Positions 1 to 8,253 of a stretch of DNA of 64,000 nt are shown here, in pieces. Source of the stretch: Pseudaminobacter soli (ex Zhang et al. 2022) (GTDB taxonomy: Bacteria; Pseudomonadota; Alphaproteobacteria; Rhizobiales; Rhizobiaceae); the NCBI RefSeq assembly GCF_014595955.1, contig NZ_JABVCF010000020.1, forward strand, positions 1-64,000, read 5' to 3'. Numbering within the stretch: position 1 is the first letter of the stretch; every line of letters starts with the position of its first letter. The translations under genes were made by a program, and so were the position numbers. The notes beneath the pieces were generated by a model. That model did no database searches and was not told where the DNA came from. It worked only from the letters and a program-made list of their open reading frames with translations.

Positions 1-80
1 GATCGACTGAATGAGGGGGGTCAATTTTGGACGCCGATCCTCCCTGCTAAGGGGTCAAAATTGCACGCCGATTCACAATC
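1..80. mobile_element. IS21-family terminus (partial, runs off left edge)
   Basis: Two copies of a directly repeated motif of the form GGGGTCAATTTTGGACGCCGAT and GGGGTCAAAATTGCACGCCGAT lie about 35 bases apart at the left edge. Multiple ~20-bp repeats of this type with a GTCAA(T/A)TTT(T)G(G/C)ACGCCGAT core are characteristic of the ends of many rhizobial IS21-family elements (istA/istB type). The transposase genes would lie to the left of the window. The family assignment rests on remembered motif similarity and the exact element cannot be named. Confidence 0.55.
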
Positions 81-613
81 GGCATTGGCATCACTGCGAT
101 CTCAGTGCGGCGGCTGCTCGAAGTGCTCCCCTTCTCTGAATCTAGCATGTTGACGGGCTATTAGTCCAAGACCGCAGGCCGCAAAGGTCATCCAGACGGT
201 CTGGAAGGCGAGCGAGGACCCGAGACAGTCATCCAGAGCAGAGCATGTTGGATCCCTGCCTCCTGCACTCTACCAAGCTGGTGGGCGTCTTACCGGGCTT
301 CGGCTGGTGACCGCAGAGGCAGGGTCCGCTCAGGTCTTGGCTTCGGTGCCACGCCTATTGGACTTGAACGACAGGATGTTCCGCGGGGGCCTATGCCAAG
401 CGCCTCCTCAACCCGAACTACCCGCCTGAAGCCGAGGTCTACGTCAAGCGCAAGCCGCAGTGCCCCGTGCTGGCGAAGCGTCGAACGGCATTCGTCTTCG
501 ACACTTCACTTATACGCCTTTTGTGAGGCTTGTTCTCATAGAAATCTCAAAGAAGCAGAATTAATACGCTAAATATCATAACTAGTCACCAAATCTTGAT
601 TGAGTCTAACTAT
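81..613. other. Gene-free accessory stretch downstream of the IS end
   Basis: No intact gene is visible. A short open stretch at about 389-510 on the plus strand reads AYAKRLLNPNYPPEAEVYV and continues for about 20 more codons with plausible protein-like composition. It has no start and no family I recognise, so it may be a gene fragment. From about 515 the base composition becomes AT-rich, unlike most of the window, which suits a promoter region for the following cluster. Confidence 0.4.
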
Positions 614-650
614 TTGCGCGTGTCGATGTTGTATAGATACGGTTTATAAT
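614..650 (+). promoter_or_regulatory. Candidate promoter of the ligase-ACP cluster
   Basis: A perfect TATAAT hexamer lies at 645-650 inside an AT-rich stretch, about 25 bases before the first plausible start codon. The -35 is poor: TTGCGC at 614 is too far upstream, and TGTCGA at 621 has an 18-base spacer but matches weakly. I saw no nod box, NifA site or sigma-54 -24/-12 pair here. Confidence 0.35.
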
Positions 651-675
651 AAGCTGCTTTCGCGGTGGAGATGTA

Positions 676-2232
676 TTGTGGAACAAAAGCATGAATTCAA
701 TCAGTGTGTTCAATACAGAATTGGGCAATGCAGCAGGTAGTCTTCTAATCGCAGCGCGGCATTTCGGCGAGCGAACTGCCGTACTCGAGGCCTCAGGGGG
801 CCGCATGGTCAGCTTTGAGGGACTGTGGAGAAGGGCGCTCGCGCTTGCCTGCCGTCTTCGAAATTCCGGCGTTCGATCAGGCGACCGGGTCGCCATTCTG
901 CTCGAGCGCGGCGTGGAGAGCGCCACATCCTATTTTGGTGTCCTTGCATGCGGCGGGGTGGCCGTTCTCCTCAGCGAGACGCTGAAAGCCCGACAGATCG
1001 ACTACATCCTAAGCCATTCTGGTGCGCGTTTCGTGGTCTGTGCCGATGGTCTTCTTGACCGGTTGCCTGAGCTTCTGCCGTCTGATGCCAAAGTGATCAA
1101 GATCAACGGGTTGTCGGAGCAAATGCCCGCTGCGGACTTGGATCTCACGCCGCGCACCGGTGCCGACATGTCGCATATCATCTATACCTCGGGTTCGACT
1201 GGTATGCCCAGGGGCGTTGTGGTCAGCCACGCCAATGTGTGGGCCGGTATGCGCGCTGTGGTTGCCTATCTCCATATCAACCAGCATGATCGGATTGCCA
1301 GCCTTCTGCCGTTCGGCTTTGACTACGGTCTCAATCAATTGCTCTGCGCAATCGGTGCTGGTGCGACGCTTGTCGTAGAGCGCTCTCCGGTGCCGCAGCG
1401 CATTGTCCAGACGCTCTTTGATCACAAAATTACAGTACTGCCGGCGGTGCCGCCGCTATGGCTGCAGCTTCTTAATGTCGGGCGCTTTCGTGCAGAAAGG
1501 CTTCCGAGTCTTCGCGTCATGACCAATACCGGCGGGCGGATGCCGACGGGAGCTGTACGTTCCCTGCGTGGCTCCCAACCCGGCGCCGATCTCATTCTCA
1601 TGTATGGCCTGACCGAAGCGTTTCGCAGCACCTATCTTCCCCCTGATTTGGTGGACCGCAAGCCTGGCTCGATCGGGCGCGCCATTCCCGGTGCCGAGAT
1701 TCTGGTGGTGCGGGACGATCTCACTCCGTGTGCGCCGGGTGAGATTGGCCAACTTGTGCATCGGGGCCCGACCGTAACGCTTGGCTATTGGAACGATCCC
1801 GTGGCCACCTGTGCGCGATTCGGTTCCAATCCGTTGCGTCCGGCCGGCACCCCAGATGCCGAGCGTGTCGTCTTTTCTGGCGACCTTGTGCGTATGGACG
1901 AGGACGGCGACCTCTTCTTCATTGGTCGCCGCGACACATTGATCAAGTCGCTAGGTCACCGGGTCAGCCCAGATGAGATTACCGAGGTTCTCTACGGCTC
2001 GGACGAGATCGTCGAAAGTGTCATCACGACAGAACCCGACGAGATGCGGGGCGATGCCATCATCGCCCACGTGGTGCTCAAAGCGGGCGGAAGTCTTGAG
2101 CGGCTGAAGCAATATGCTGCGCGCGAAATGCCGCGCTACATGCAGCCGGTGCGCTACACAGTTCATGAGGCACTTGCCCGTACCGCAAGCGGCAAGCACG
2201 ACAGCAGAGCCCTGTCTAACATAGAGGGGTGA
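676..2232 (+). CDS. Acyl/amino-acid-activating AMP-forming ligase (exosortase-associated type)
   Basis: This is an ANL-superfamily adenylating enzyme that should activate a carboxylic acid as an acyl-AMP and pass it to CoA or to the carrier protein encoded three genes downstream. Visible motifs are the P-loop YTSGSTGMPRG (about 170-180), YGLTEAFRSTYLPP (about 310-323), the SGD and GRRD motifs (about 401-420), and the late catalytic lysine in RTASGKHD (about 507). Full length is normal for the family. The stretches LPFGFDYGLNQL and YGLTEAFRSTYLPP closely recall the acyl-CoA ligases of exosortase A/EPS loci (TIGR03098-like), although no exosortase is in the window. The start is TTG six bases after GGTGGAG; ATG at 691 is the alternative. 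The substrate is unknown. The gene overlaps the next one, implying co-translation. Confidence 0.82.
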   Translation: MWNKSMNSISVFNTELGNAAGSLLIAARHFGERTAVLEASGGRMVSFEGLWRRALALACRLRNSGVRSGDRVAILLERGVESATSYFGVLACGGVAVLLSETLKARQIDYILSHSGARFVVCADGLLDRLPELLPSDAKVIKINGLSEQMPAADLDLTPRTGADMSHIIYTSGSTGMPRGVVVSHANVWAGMRAVVAYLHINQHDRIASLLPFGFDYGLNQLLCAIGAGATLVVERSPVPQRIVQTLFDHKITVLPAVPPLWLQLLNVGRFRAERLPSLRVMTNTGGRMPTGAVRSLRGSQPGADLILMYGLTEAFRSTYLPPDLVDRKPGSIGRAIPGAEILVVRDDLTPCAPGEIGQLVHRGPTVTLGYWNDPVATCARFGSNPLRPAGTPDAERVVFSGDLVRMDEDGDLFFIGRRDTLIKSLGHRVSPDEITEVLYGSDEIVESVITTEPDEMRGDAIIAHVVLKAGGSLERLKQYAAREMPRYMQPVRYTVHEALARTASGKHDSRALSNIEG

Positions 2233-2237
2233 TGACG

Positions 2238-3404
2238 ATGGTGCCTGCGTCGATCGTTTCGCTGCTCGAGCCGCTTGAGACCTTCGAAGAAATCCGCCGC
2301 AAGGCAGTGCGGCTTGGCGACCGTGTATGCGATTTGTCTTACGCCAATCCTTATCAAGGAGCTCAGGAAGGCGCCTTGATGGCGCTGCGGGATGCCCTTG
2401 CGCAGCGCCGTTTGCTCGGCCTCCAATATGCGCCTTTCGGAGGCCAGACCATCGCCCGCCGGCTCGTGGCTGATGCATTGCGGCAGAGCCACAACCTGCC
2501 TTTCCGCTACCGCGATGTTGTCCTGACGCCAGGTGCCATGTCGGCGCTGCAGATCGCTTTACTGGCGGCAGATGCTCCAGGGGGTGAAGTCATCATTCCG
2601 ACTCCCTGCTGGCTCGACTACCCGGTCTACGTTCGACATATCGGCGCAGCGCCGGTGATGGTGCCGCCGAATCGCAATGCTACTCTCGATCCAGCCGCGA
2701 TCGCGCTCGCCGTGACGGAACAGACCCGTGTGGTCCTGCTATCCCACCCTAGCAATCCGACTGGGGAAAACTACAGTCATGCGACGCTGGATGCTCTTAC
2801 CAGCGCAATCTCTGCGCGTGCAACTGCACTCGGTGCGACCATCACCTTGATTGCAGACGAAACTCACCGCGACTTCACGGCGCCCAATAGCTATCAGAGT
2901 TTAGTGCGCTATTTCCCACGCACCGTGATCGTCTACTCGTTCGGCAAGTACCATTACATGCAGGGCCAGCGCCTGGGCTATGCCGCCGTCTCGCCCAGCC
3001 ATCCCAACCGAGCCGAGATTGCACCAGAACTTGAGCGCTGGACGCGGATCACCGGCATTGCCACTCCCACCGCGTTAATGCAGCAAGCGCTACCCCGGTT
3101 GCTCGCGCTGACCTACGATCATGGCTGGCTCAACAGTTGGCGTGGGCGGCTGATGCATCGGCTGCGCGCCTCCGGTTACCGCACCGTCGAGGCGGACGCC
3201 ACTCTCTTCGTTTATGTCGAGACGCCGCCAGGTTTCACCGACTGGGAGTTCACGAGACGCCTCGCAACACGCGGTGTCCTTGTCCTCCCGGCGCCAGTTT
3301 TCCATCATGCCGCCTGGTTTCGGCTGGCGCTCACAGGCTCTGAGCCGATGCTCGAGCGGGCACTCAGTGTGTTCGAAGAAGAGGCGGCCCAATGCCTGGC
3401 ATGA
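2238..3404 (+). CDS. Fold-type I PLP aminotransferase (class I/II)
   Basis: This cytoplasmic pyridoxal-phosphate enzyme is probably an amino-acid transaminase or related enzyme. Family landmarks are SHPSNPTGE (about 170-178), ADETHRD, which carries the pyridine-N aspartate (about 206), and the Schiff-base lysine in VYSFGKYHYMQGQRLGYA (about 237). Length is typical. Several in-frame starts overlap the end of the upstream ligase; ATG at 2238 is preferred because AGAGGGG lies eight bases before it. The stop overlaps the next start as ATGA, so ligase, aminotransferase, amidotransferase-like gene and ACP form one operon. It probably makes or modifies the amino substrate that the ligase activates. 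The exact substrate cannot be read from sequence. Confidence 0.82.
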   Translation: MVPASIVSLLEPLETFEEIRRKAVRLGDRVCDLSYANPYQGAQEGALMALRDALAQRRLLGLQYAPFGGQTIARRLVADALRQSHNLPFRYRDVVLTPGAMSALQIALLAADAPGGEVIIPTPCWLDYPVYVRHIGAAPVMVPPNRNATLDPAAIALAVTEQTRVVLLSHPSNPTGENYSHATLDALTSAISARATALGATITLIADETHRDFTAPNSYQSLVRYFPRTVIVYSFGKYHYMQGQRLGYAAVSPSHPNRAEIAPELERWTRITGIATPTALMQQALPRLLALTYDHGWLNSWRGRLMHRLRASGYRTVEADATLFVYVETPPGFTDWEFTRRLATRGVLVLPAPVFHHAAWFRLALTGSEPMLERALSVFEEEAAQCLA

Positions 3405-4032
3405 CCTTCCTTGGGGAGCCCGATCCCGTTCTGGGCTGGGACGGTCAACATGCCTATGCAACCGATGACGTTGCTGCGGGTCGAGCGTCCCCGGCGCATC
3501 TTGATGGCATCGCTTCCGCGGTCCAGTTCCTCGGCAGAGGCGGAGCGCGCATATTCCGCGACCGACTGGGCCTTGGCAAGCTGTTCTGGGGGCGCCGTGA
3601 GGACGACACTCTCATCTTTGCCGCGCGGCCAGCACATCTCGTCCATGCCGGTTACGCCTTCGACGATATCATGGCACTGCCGCGTGGGCGCATAGTGACA
3701 CTCAACGAGCATGGTCGTCCCGTCTCTGACGTGAAGGCGACCTCAACGGAGGCGAAGCAAACCTTCGAGGTGAGTCTCGCCGAAATAGGAGCGCAGATTC
3801 GGCAGTTTCTGGATTCTTATCTCTGCGCCATCGCTGCCGCGTGTCCCGGCCGGCGTGTTTACCTGTGCCTGTCTGGCGGTCTCGACAGTTCGACCGTATC
3901 GACGTCCTAAGGTTCGTGCCTAGATCGGCGACATGCATGGAGGTGGCACGCCGGCTTCACGAGGTCGGCGAGGACGAGGCACTCGACCGTTTCATCCGGG
4001 CCGGCCGCTTTCGGTCTGCAATCCCTGTGTAG
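3401..4032 (+). pseudogene. Asparagine-synthase-like amidotransferase, internally deleted
   Basis: The 5' part resembles the N-terminal domain of AsnB/beta-lactam-synthetase-like proteins, including RDRLGLGKLFWGRR, and reaches the ATP-pyrophosphatase loop SGGLDSSTV before a stop at 3908-3910. A second open stretch in another frame reads to a stop at 4030-4032 (MEVARRLHEVGEDEALDRF) and looks like the C-terminal tail of the same family. A normal member has roughly 550-650 residues and about 210 remain, so most of the synthetase domain is gone. The remaining N-terminus also lacks the Cys2 nucleophile expected of glutamine-hydrolysing enzymes, so the ancestor may have been a non-glutaminase amide or lactam synthetase. 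Start ATG 3401 overlaps the aminotransferase stop. Confidence 0.7.
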
Positions 4033-4045
4033 AAGGAGCATGGGC

Positions 4046-4333
4046 ATGAATGCTTCTGGAATAGCAGAAAAACTTGAGCAGTTCCTTTGCGTATCCTTTG
4101 GGATCGCTGAAGACGATCCTGGCTTCAACCGCTCTGTCGATCTGTTCATGGCGGGCTACGTCGACTCGGTCGGCGTCATTGAGACGCTCGCCTACATCAC
4201 GGAAGTCTTTGGCGTTGAAGTTCCTGACGAGGCGCTCCTGTCGGAGACGTTCTCCACCATCGACGGCATGGCGCAGGTTGTCGCTGGGCTGATGCCGATG
4301 GAGGCCAGTGCCAAGTGGGACGTGCAGAAATAG
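4046..4333 (+). CDS. Acyl carrier protein (stand-alone)
   Basis: This small acidic four-helix carrier protein of 95 residues is predicted to be phosphopantetheinylated on the serine of DSVG in FMAGYVDSVGVIETL; canonical ACPs have DSL at this point. The start at 4046 is preferred over 4040 because GAAGGAG ends seven bases before it. It lies 14 bases after the remains of the amidotransferase gene. Paired with the upstream adenylating ligase and aminotransferase, it suggests a minimal NRPS-like or EPS-decoration pathway in which an activated acid is carried on this protein. It ends with an unusual hydrophilic tail after helix IV. Confidence 0.82.
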   Translation: MNASGIAEKLEQFLCVSFGIAEDDPGFNRSVDLFMAGYVDSVGVIETLAYITEVFGVEVPDEALLSETFSTIDGMAQVVAGLMPMEASAKWDVQK

Positions 4334-4636
4334 TAAGGGAACTGATGACGCGACATCTCAGCCGCCGGTAATGCGTGACTTCAAGCGGAACCCTATAGGC
4401 GACCGCTGTCATCCTGTTTCATCCAAATCGGCCCGAAGTCGCGGGTGCTCCCTATCGCGGTCATACTACGCTCCAGTACTCAAAATCGAGGCGAATACAA
4501 CGGGCTGCCCGATTAAGGACGTGGGTGGCCGAAATCGACCGCATGTGTTCCTCGAAGACGCTGTGGGGCGGCTCCAAGATCTAGGCATGACGGCGATGTC
4601 CCGAACACGGCTATTCGTAGTTCCGCCAAGAGCGCG
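4334..4636. other. Intergenic region between convergent units
   Basis: About 300 bases between the ACP gene and the convergent dehydrogenase-like gene. A plus-strand open stretch of about 110 codons crosses it, but it starts inside the ACP gene, has no ribosome binding site and resembles nothing I know. I see no terminator with a clear U-tract. Confidence 0.4.
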
Positions 4637-5752
4637 TTAAAGTTCATTGAGAGACACTAGTTGAGCGAGTTCATTTCGCGATTGCGTACCCTCACGCCTG
4701 ACCAACTCCGCCGCCCGGAGACCGCCTGCTTGTAATCTTACGATCGGCTCAGGTCCAATATCCGACAACAGCACGGCCATGTGCCCGGGCCTAGGTCGTA
4801 AAGCGGGCCAAATGCTAAGGCCCATGCTCCGCGCTGCTTCGTGGTCCACATCTCCCCAAAACTGAATGACAACGGCTCCCGGCGGGACGCAATTGGCAAT
4901 GTGATGTATTTCCGACGGACCCACTCGTGGCTCCTCCCCGGGTGTCAGTGCAATGACTATCGCATCCCACTCTTCGCGAACCAGATCGCCAGCATCCGTG
5001 AACACATCGATGCTTGCCCCGACAGCCGACAATCCATGGGCCAAAGACGCTCCAAAATCGTTGTCGCAAATAAGCGCAACACGGTTGCGATAGCCGGCGA
5101 ACCCACAATCGTGCAGTTGCTTCACGCAAAGGGGACCGAGAAAGGAAAAGACGTCGACGGCGGGATGTCTTTCGTTCACGCCTACAATGGGAATGTTTCG
5201 ACGACGGCAAGCGTCTACGTCGATGTCATTCGCCCTAAACTCCCATGCTTCGAACATCAAGGCTATGACCGCATAATCAGGCAGATTGTCGATGAGGTCA
5301 GCCGATAGAGGGCGGAGATGGCCGCTATTAGTAACTATGTCGACCCTGCTGAGCGCATCTTCCCGCAGGTCCTCAAGAATGGTGACCTGGTTTTCGACAC
5401 CGACAAATGATGCGAGTTGCATGACGCAGGATTGAACGTCCGCGACTGAGCCATAACGACTAGGCCGAACAAATGCATTAACTTTCTCGGCGCCAGCCAT
5501 CGCCGCTATCACTGCAGTTGTTGCATAAGCTCCGCTCGCCGCCTCAGTGAGGACGGTCAGGCCGGATAAATCTAGCTCGGTTGAGTCGATTGCGTGACGC
5601 ATCAGCGTCCGAAGCCGAGGCAAAGAGAAGCCAGGCAAGGACGGATTTTGGATTGACGCGTCGTTCTCCAGAGGACCGTGCGCAACCTTGCCGATTACGG
5701 TGTCCCTGCCAAATCGGTTCATTGCGCCTATGTCCGGAGGGTTCGTTTCCAC
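4637..5752 (-). CDS. Unrecognised protein with two Rossmann-like segments
   Basis: The family is not recognised. The 371-residue sequence has an N-terminal segment (about 60-120) that looks like a nucleotide-binding beta-alpha unit (SGLTVLTEAASGAYATTAVI) and a second one at about 220-260 (NRVALICDNDFGASLAHGL). The layout recalls D-2-hydroxyacid dehydrogenase or S-adenosylhomocysteine-hydrolase-like folds, but no strict GxGxxG with a downstream acidic residue is evident in either. No signal peptide or membrane segment is seen. The start is GTG. It lies 72 bases downstream of the LpxD-like gene on the same strand, so they are probably one operon converging on the ACP cluster. A role in modifying a surface or secreted metabolite is inferred from context only. 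Confidence 0.6.
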   Translation of the reverse strand: METNPPDIGAMNRFGRDTVIGKVAHGPLENDASIQNPSLPGFSLPRLRTLMRHAIDSTELDLSGLTVLTEAASGAYATTAVIAAMAGAEKVNAFVRPSRYGSVADVQSCVMQLASFVGVENQVTILEDLREDALSRVDIVTNSGHLRPLSADLIDNLPDYAVIALMFEAWEFRANDIDVDACRRRNIPIVGVNERHPAVDVFSFLGPLCVKQLHDCGFAGYRNRVALICDNDFGASLAHGLSAVGASIDVFTDAGDLVREEWDAIVIALTPGEEPRVGPSEIHHIANCVPPGAVVIQFWGDVDHEAARSMGLSIWPALRPRPGHMAVLLSDIGPEPIVRLQAGGLRAAELVRREGTQSRNELAQLVSLNEL

Positions 5753-5824
5753 CCGAAGATCCTTCTGTGTTGGCGGCCAACAAAGGAGCTAGCGGACCGT
5801 TATTCCTCTCAGCGAACTCAATGA

Positions 5825-6784
5825 TCAGTTCGTCAACGCACGTATGAGCGCAAACCTACGCGATTCGATGTGCCGCCCCTGCAACTGCAGCATGCCTTCA
5901 GGAAGGTCGTGCCGGACGAGTTCTGAGATCATCACTGTCGCACCGCTGCCAATAGAAATGCCGTTGGAGACAATGGCACCGACACCTACTACAGCGTCAT
6001 TCCCGATAAGCGCACTGCCGCATATGACTGACTTAGTCATCACTCTGCATCTGTGGCCAATAATCGTGCCATGAGCGATGAAGGCAGATCCACCCACCTT
6101 AGTGTCGTCGCCTATTTCAGTAAAATCCGTCCACAGACTGCGATTGATAATTGTTCCGGCCTGAATCTCGACACGGTCGCCGACTCGCACGCCGCCCAAA
6201 TGGCGTACGTTGGTAACCTGTCCGTTGAGGCGCGCCACCTGATAACCCTCAGTCCCGATTGCCACGTTGGCACCAATGATTGCCTCATTGCCAATTATTA
6301 CTCGCCCGATGATGCTGGAGTTCGGACCAATCACGCTGCCCGCGCCGATTTCAATGCCCCGCTCGTCGATGTGGGCGCTGGGATGGATTCTCGCTGTGGC
6401 GGCTATCACCGTGGGCTTCAGAGGCTGCTCACGTTCTAGCCGGCGTCCAATGGCGAGGTGCAGCCGCCAGAAGGCATCCAACGGGGAGTCTGCAATAATC
6501 AAGCCGACTTGCCCGCCGACTGCCTCTGCCATCTCCGCCGTTGTCAATACAACGGCCAGCCGGTCCCCCAGATTTGTCAGGTGATCTATCATGCTCGCTT
6601 CATGCAACGGTACTAGCAAACCCGAACCGTGATGATTCAGAAAACCAATTTGAGTGAACGCTGCATCACGAAGAACGCAATATCCCGCCTCTTTTGCAAA
6701 GTCGCTGACATGAAATAGGTCAGTCTTCACAAAGCCCTCATCATGGGAACACGATGGGAACAAGGCTGACTTGGATTCAAGCAT
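5825..6784 (-). CDS. LpxD-like left-handed beta-helix acyltransferase
   Basis: The C-terminal two thirds carries hexapeptide repeats ([LIV]-G-x4 spacing), from about ATARIHPSAHIDERG through GAIVSNGISIGSGATV, forming a left-handed beta-helix as in UDP-3-O-acylglucosamine N-acyltransferase (LpxD). The first ~100 residues resemble the LpxD uridine-binding cap. LpxD is about 340-350 residues and this is 319, with a divergent N-terminus, so it is more likely an accessory N- or O-acyltransferase using an ACP or CoA donor than the housekeeping LpxD, which normally sits with lpxA/fabZ/bamA. ATG 6784 is favoured over GTG 6787 by a GAGGGAG site. The ACP gene nearby is a candidate donor partner, an inference from proximity. 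Confidence 0.7.
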   Translation of the reverse strand: MLESKSALFPSCSHDEGFVKTDLFHVSDFAKEAGYCVLRDAAFTQIGFLNHHGSGLLVPLHEASMIDHLTNLGDRLAVVLTTAEMAEAVGGQVGLIIADSPLDAFWRLHLAIGRRLEREQPLKPTVIAATARIHPSAHIDERGIEIGAGSVIGPNSSIIGRVIIGNEAIIGANVAIGTEGYQVARLNGQVTNVRHLGGVRVGDRVEIQAGTIINRSLWTDFTEIGDDTKVGGSAFIAHGTIIGHRCRVMTKSVICGSALIGNDAVVGVGAIVSNGISIGSGATVMISELVRHDLPEGMLQLQGRHIESRRFALIRALTN

Positions 6785-7936
6785 CACACTGACTCCCTCG
6801 TTCTCGTTCGTAGAAAATCAGGATTTCATTGGGCGTCTGGAACTGCAACTCCGCAAAATTGGGTAAAAGTCTCCAATTGAGCTAAACACTAGTAGTCTTA
6901 TCGCGTGCGGCTCCAAGTAACAGCGCCGCAAAATTATTCGCATTCGAACCTGAATCAAACTAGAATACTCCATGCGAGCGCAAGCATATCCAAGATCGTC
7001 GTGTCTGCAAGGCGTGGCGCAGGAACGTGGGCGCATGCGGATCTGCTGCTGCGATCTTATGGCGACACTAGAGTCTTTCCGGCATTAATACCCCGAGGGC
7101 AAGATCGAAGCCTTCCCTTGGCAGTCATTCGGCCATGGCAGCTTCAGCCGTTATCCTACGAGGAGACAGGACAACCGAGCATCGCTCGTTAGAATCAGCT
7201 TGATGCTCGGGTCACAAGAATGTCAGCTTTCGGCACCATGAGGCCTGAAAGCTGCCGTCCCTTTTCGGCCCGTTTTAGCCGTCCGACAGGCCTGCACCGC
7301 ATCTCGGCCATAGAGATAGCCTATCCTGAAAGCGGACAGAGCCATGAGGATCTGTAAGTCGCGGTTGCGTGGGAAACAAACCGGCTCGCGCGGAAGGCGC
7401 TGCGTGGGAACTGGCGCGAGGATAGCAGCGTTGTCGAGGCTGCAAGCGAGGAGGGGTGACGGGCGGGCATCTGCCACCCCCGAGCATAAAGGGCATCCCT
7501 CTCTGCCTGAGAGGAGCAACTGAGGACCATCGATTCTTCGCGCCCAACCGGTAATGCGCTGCGCGAGCGGATTATCGAAGACATGAACCTGCGTGTCTTC
7601 ACTGAGGGGCAGATGTCAACTCCACTCCGCAACGAGATTCGCCGACTTCTTACGCCGCTCGCGTGACCGCTGATGCATGACGCGCACCGACACGAGTATT
7701 TCTGCGAGAGCCGCCCATCGTAGGTGCGGAGTCGAACCGCCGCGGTAACGACCGTGTGCCCGGTTTTGTGAGAAGGGGTGCCCTGAGGCGCGCCCCTAGC
7801 ACGATCCCCGGTCTGATCGCGTCATCCGGTAATCGTTTGAGCGATGGCCGCCCTGTCGCACCGAATCCTTTCCGGATGAGGGACCACAAATCCCTCTCCG
7901 AAACGCGCATTCTGCACACTCAACAGGCAAGCCTCG
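6785..7936. other. 1.1 kb stretch without intact genes
   Basis: Only short open frames without ribosome binding sites are present. The stretch holds an 8-bp inverted repeat CAGCTTTC/GAAAGCTG near 7225-7255 and a recombinase-like fragment described separately. Composition and fragmentation suggest decayed mobile DNA at the boundary between the accessory cluster and the following catabolic locus. Confidence 0.5.
7523..7666 (+). pseudogene. Tyrosine-recombinase N-terminal remnant
   Basis: One reading frame contains ALRERIIEDMNLRVFTEGQ and ends at a stop some 20 codons later. The pattern PLRQRMIEDM.LRN is the usual opening of XerC/D-like and transposon-associated integrases (core-binding SAM-like domain). 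The match covers about 20 residues, then the frame diverges and no catalytic R..HxxR..Y region follows. It is therefore read as a decayed remnant. The assignment is based on motif memory. Confidence 0.35.
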
Positions 7937-8236
7937 TCATTGAAAATGGCCTACAATATCGCTCCACACGTTCGTGTCGAACGCTGGTAGAATTAGCGGC
8001 TCGACATGCCCATCGCGTCTCGCGGTTAAGACGTATCGCATCATGGCCTCGTTGTTTGGCATTTCAAACACTTGTACGAAGTCGTAGGCACCCACGACGG
8101 CGTAGAATGCGAGGGAACGGCCTCCTACTGCCGCTACGCGGGCCTCGCTGACCTCCCGCCGCTTCGGACTGTCGGCCAACTCCCGAAGCCCCTTCTCGGT
8201 GAGCTTCATTAGGGAGACGTACTTCTGATGGACCAT
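7937..8236 (-). CDS. GYD-domain protein
   Basis: A small cytoplasmic protein of 99 residues with the GYD pattern: KLTEKGLRELADSPKRR followed by VVGAYDFVQVFEMP, where GAYD replaces the name-giving GxYD. GYD proteins are dimeric alpha/beta-barrel-like proteins of unknown biochemical role that often sit beside catabolic genes. ATG 8236 is chosen for its AGGAAAG site; an upstream ATG at 8257 forms an ATGA overlap with the isochorismatase stop and cannot be excluded. Either way it is the last gene of the leftward unit. No catalytic residues are claimed. Confidence 0.75.
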   Translation of the reverse strand: MVHQKYVSLMKLTEKGLRELADSPKRREVSEARVAAVGGRSLAFYAVVGAYDFVQVFEMPNNEAMMRYVLTARRDGHVEPLILPAFDTNVWSDIVGHFQ

Positions 8237-8253
8237 GGTCGCTGTCTTTCCTG

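Noticed and set aside
515-675. Possible nod box or symbiosis-type promoter before the ligase cluster
   Set aside because: I looked for the ATC-N9-GAT repeats of nod boxes, TGT-N10-ACA NifA sites and GG-N10-GC sigma-54 elements and found none that fit; only a TATAAT remains.
7650-7919. Minus-strand 89-codon open frame before the GYD gene
   Set aside because: No ribosome binding site, no recognisable family and Arg-rich shadow-like composition.
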